A stretch of DNA of 7,636 bases from an uncultured bacterium (lineage in GTDB: Bacteria; Patescibacteriota; Minisyncoccia; CAIUEV01), in contig CAIUEV010000092.1 of the NCBI GenBank assembly GCA_903898335.1, positions 1 to 7,636 of the forward strand, read 5' to 3'. Below, piece by piece: positions 6,119-7,636 of the stretch. Under the pieces are notes generated by a model. The model was not told the DNA's origin. It saw only the letters and a list, made by a program, of their open reading frames with translations, and ran no database searches. How positions within the stretch are numbered: the stretch's first letter is position 1; each line of letters begins with the position of its first letter. The position numbers and the translations under genes are program-made.

Positions 6119-7408
6119 CTAGTTCATTAAAGCTGATCTGCTCAAACAGGCCGGTCGTTTCTCGAGGCTTTCCGGCGAGAGACCGTCGAGATTGCAGGCT
6201 CGACTGACTCTAAGGTCGAAATTCTCTTTAGTCATAAAATACTCAACGCTGACCGAGTAAAAAATATTTGAGAATAAGGATTTGCCTTGGAATAATGTTT
6301 TGATGTTAGCCAAGCACCTTAAAAAGAAAATTCTAAAATATTTGTTGGTAAGGAAATTAAGGATAACTTGATTTATCAAAAGATACAAAAAAAATCGAAT
6401 CGTTTTAAAAAAACTTTTTTTTAGCTGAAGATCGGTTAACTTGAGGTGGATTTTTCTCAAATTAAAAATTTTGGTAATCGGGATCATTTCTTCTTTATCG
6501 CGTAGCAAAAGACATTTGATATTGCATTGGCAGAAATGGCGATAGCGCTTGCCGAACAAGGACATAAAATTATCAAGATCGATCAAAAAAATCGTCGATT
6601 CAATCCAATCGCTTTTCTTAAGATTAAAAATCGTGGAAATTTTTTCGATAATTTCCCGGCTGGAAACAAAGTCCTCCTCTCGGTACCTGCCTATTTTCCA
6701 AAGCGGATTGGCACTGATATGGCGGATCTTCGGATGTTTGAAAACAAAATTAAAAAATCGAGGCAACTTATTCAGATTTCTTTTAATCAAGACTGTGCAG
6801 AGGGTGATTTTAATGTTGAGACTTTCTAAATTCTTAATCGCCTGTCTTTTCAAGCTTATCAGGTCTCTTCCTCGAATATGGAGACTATCTTGTCTGTCCA
6901 TCGCGTCAAATTGCAATCTGACCCAGTCCAGTCCGGCTCTCTTCAGCTTCAGTGCGTATTTTTTGTCAGCCAATTTCAGGCCGTTCGAAAGAAGCACGAC
7001 TTTTTGTCCGCCCCTTTTGATTTTAGCGATAATTCGATCCAAATCTTCTCTTACCGTCGGTTCCCCGCCGGTTAAAAGCACCGCTTTGCTTCCCTTGGCT
7101 TTGGTGAGGTTTTTGATTTTAAAATCGGAAAATTTGAGTTTGTTGGCGTTGGCCAAGCAAATCGGACAATTGAGATTGCATTTGTAGGTCAGAATAACGG
7201 CCGTTTGAGCGGGTGTCGCTTCGATGGCTTTGTGGCGCGCAAATTTTCGGTAAATTTCAATATCTCCCCAGATATGCTCCGCAATAAATTTCCCGTGCTC
7301 CGGACACTTTTTCTCAATAAAAACTTGGTTTTTATCTCGAAGAATGATCGCCGGAATTTTTTTGTTACAAATATGGCAAACGCTTTCGGTCGAATCGATT
7401 TTTCTCAT
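6119..7408 (-). CDS. Radical SAM protein, tetraether lipid synthase (Tes)/MJ0619-like, upstream paralogue
   Basis: This is a paralogue of the following gene; the first 200 residues align without gaps with 85 identities by hand count. In its 429 residues the N-terminal metal-binding module is C11-x2-C14...C35-x2-H38-G. The radical SAM motif is C77-x3-C81-x2-C84 in KCNLNCPIC, with GGEP at 114-117 and IRGRDL at 178-183. A central cysteine cluster (C293, C295, C299) precedes IPITKIFN (309-316), which fits the Tes-type pattern. A hydrophobic stretch (338-362) containing NQ and NKYFR is shared with the paralogue. C-terminal C405 and C421 have the same 16-residue spacing as C408/C424 in the partner. 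The start is ATG at 7408 and no Shine-Dalgarno sequence is seen; the stop is TAG. It is the first gene of the two-gene operon, divergent from the 7506 gene. The radical SAM assignment is secure, the Tes-like subfamily is judged from motifs, and the substrate is unknown. Confidence 0.8.
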   Translation of the reverse strand: MRKIDSTESVCHICNKKIPAIILRDKNQVFIEKKCPEHGKFIAEHIWGDIEIYRKFARHKAIEATPAQTAVILTYKCNLNCPICLANANKLKFSDFKIKNLTKAKGSKAVLLTGGEPTVREDLDRIIAKIKRGGQKVVLLSNGLKLADKKYALKLKRAGLDWVRLQFDAMDRQDSLHIRGRDLISLKRQAIKNLESLNIKITLCTVLIKRNLNKLPRFFNFVFKHPKIRHISANPLWKIGRYREEDFVSSREIIEKISTIFNLKKSDWIESTIFLIDLDNFMSLFGKRYRHFCQCNIKCLLLRDKEEMIPITKIFNLRKIHLKLTDLQLKKSFFKTIRFFLYLLINQVILNFLTNKYFRIFFLRCLANIKTLFQGKSLFSNIFYSVSVEYFMTKENFDLRVSRACNLDGLSPESLEKRPACLSRSALMN

Positions 7409-7505
7409 GGGCGTATTTCGATTAGGCGATTCAAGCTGGCGATTAAAAGATTAATATGCTAAAATCAAGCTGTCTTTACTATGAAAATTCACTAAAAATA
7501 AAATT
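7409..7505. promoter_or_regulatory. Divergent intergenic region between the radical SAM operon and the 7506 gene
   Basis: This 97-nt AT-rich gap must hold promoters for both directions. On the plus strand TACTAT (7477-7482) and TAAAAT (7460-7465) are possible -10 boxes for the 7506 gene, each without a good -35. For the radical SAM operon, TATTAA on the minus strand (7451-7456) is the best -10 seen, also without a good -35. GGCGATT occurs twice (7425-7431, 7438-7444). None of these is decisive. Confidence 0.3.
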
Positions 7506-7636
7506 ATGCAACCGGAGCAAAGGATAAAAACCGAATCAGTCAAACCGAAAAAAATAATTATTGCTTGGATCTTGACGATTATTTTGGCTACCGCTATTTT
7601 CCTGATGCAGCTTTATCTTTGGAGTCAATTCGTTCA
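7506..7636 (+). CDS. 5' end of an unidentified membrane-anchored protein (truncated by window edge)
   Basis: An ATG at 7506 opens a frame with no stop up to the window end, giving 43 complete codons. The product begins with a polar, Lys-rich leader (about residues 1-17, ending in KPKK). A strongly hydrophobic segment follows (about 18-38, containing IIIAWILTIILATAIFLM), then Gln-Leu-Tyr-Leu-Trp. Positive charge before the helix predicts an N-in signal anchor or a signal peptide with the rest of the protein outside. The codons look like real coding sequence, and the position after a divergent intergenic region supports a gene. No Shine-Dalgarno sequence precedes the ATG. The function cannot be told from this fragment. 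Confidence 0.6.
   Translation, partial: MQPEQRIKTESVKPKKIIIAWILTIILATAIFLMQLYLWSQFV

Noticed and set aside
6549..7187. 212-codon plus-strand open frame opposite the upstream radical SAM gene
   Set aside because: It lies entirely antisense to a well-supported gene; its Leu/Ser/Arg-rich composition is what antisense of a Lys/Leu-rich gene gives.
7481..7495. Short ATG frame upstream of 7506
   Set aside because: It encodes four residues before a TAA and has no ribosome binding site, so it is not supported as a leader peptide.
1..7636. tRNA or rRNA genes, CRISPR arrays, insertion sequences, or UGA recoding
   Set aside because: No cloverleaf, regular spaced repeats, transposase or terminal inverted repeats were seen. 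TGA ends prfA and mscS at the expected family lengths, so UGA is a stop.

Overview
The window looks like chromosome from a small-genome bacterium, most plausibly a member of the Patescibacteria (Candidate Phyla Radiation); that placement is an inference. Peptide release factor 1 and a MurF-type Mur ligase make it bacterial. The Mur ligase lacks the usual N-terminal domain, the MscS channel is cut down to its core, intergenic gaps are short, and none of the start codons has a convincing Shine-Dalgarno sequence. All three stop codons are used (TGA for prfA and mscS, TAA for murF, the 2402-2872 gene and the second radical SAM gene, TAG for the CHAP gene and the first radical SAM gene). The organism therefore uses the standard bacterial code, not the UGA=Gly code of Gracilibacteria/SR1.

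Region 1 (3-2872, minus strand) is a compact cluster read right to left: a small membrane protein with YdjM/phospholipase-C-like His/Asp motifs (2402-2872), a MurF-type ligase (1051-2364) and prfA (3-1034). Gaps are 37 and 16 nt, so at least partial co-transcription is likely.

Region 2 (2873-4803, plus strand) begins with an 80-nt divergent promoter region holding a 15-nt palindrome and a 9-bp direct repeat. A minimal MscS channel (2953-3534) follows, then a membrane-anchored LysM-LysM-CHAP peptidoglycan hydrolase (3670-4803, GTG start).

Region 3 (4793-7408, minus strand) is a two-gene operon of paralogous radical SAM enzymes separated by 3 nt. Both have the N-terminal CxxC...CxxHG metal-binding module, the CX3CX2C radical SAM motif and the C-terminal cysteines typical of the tetraether lipid synthase (Tes) / MJ0619 superfamily. 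The downstream copy overlaps the CHAP gene tail to tail by 11 nt. A divergent gene starting at 7506 runs off the window; only a cytoplasmic leader and one membrane helix are visible.

Taken together, most of the window concerns the cell envelope: wall precursor synthesis (MurF), wall cleavage (CHAP), membrane tension (MscS) and possibly unusual lipid chemistry (the radical SAM pair). The tandem Tes-like pair in a bacterial, Patescibacteria-like setting is the most interesting content. Its substrate cannot be read from the sequence.
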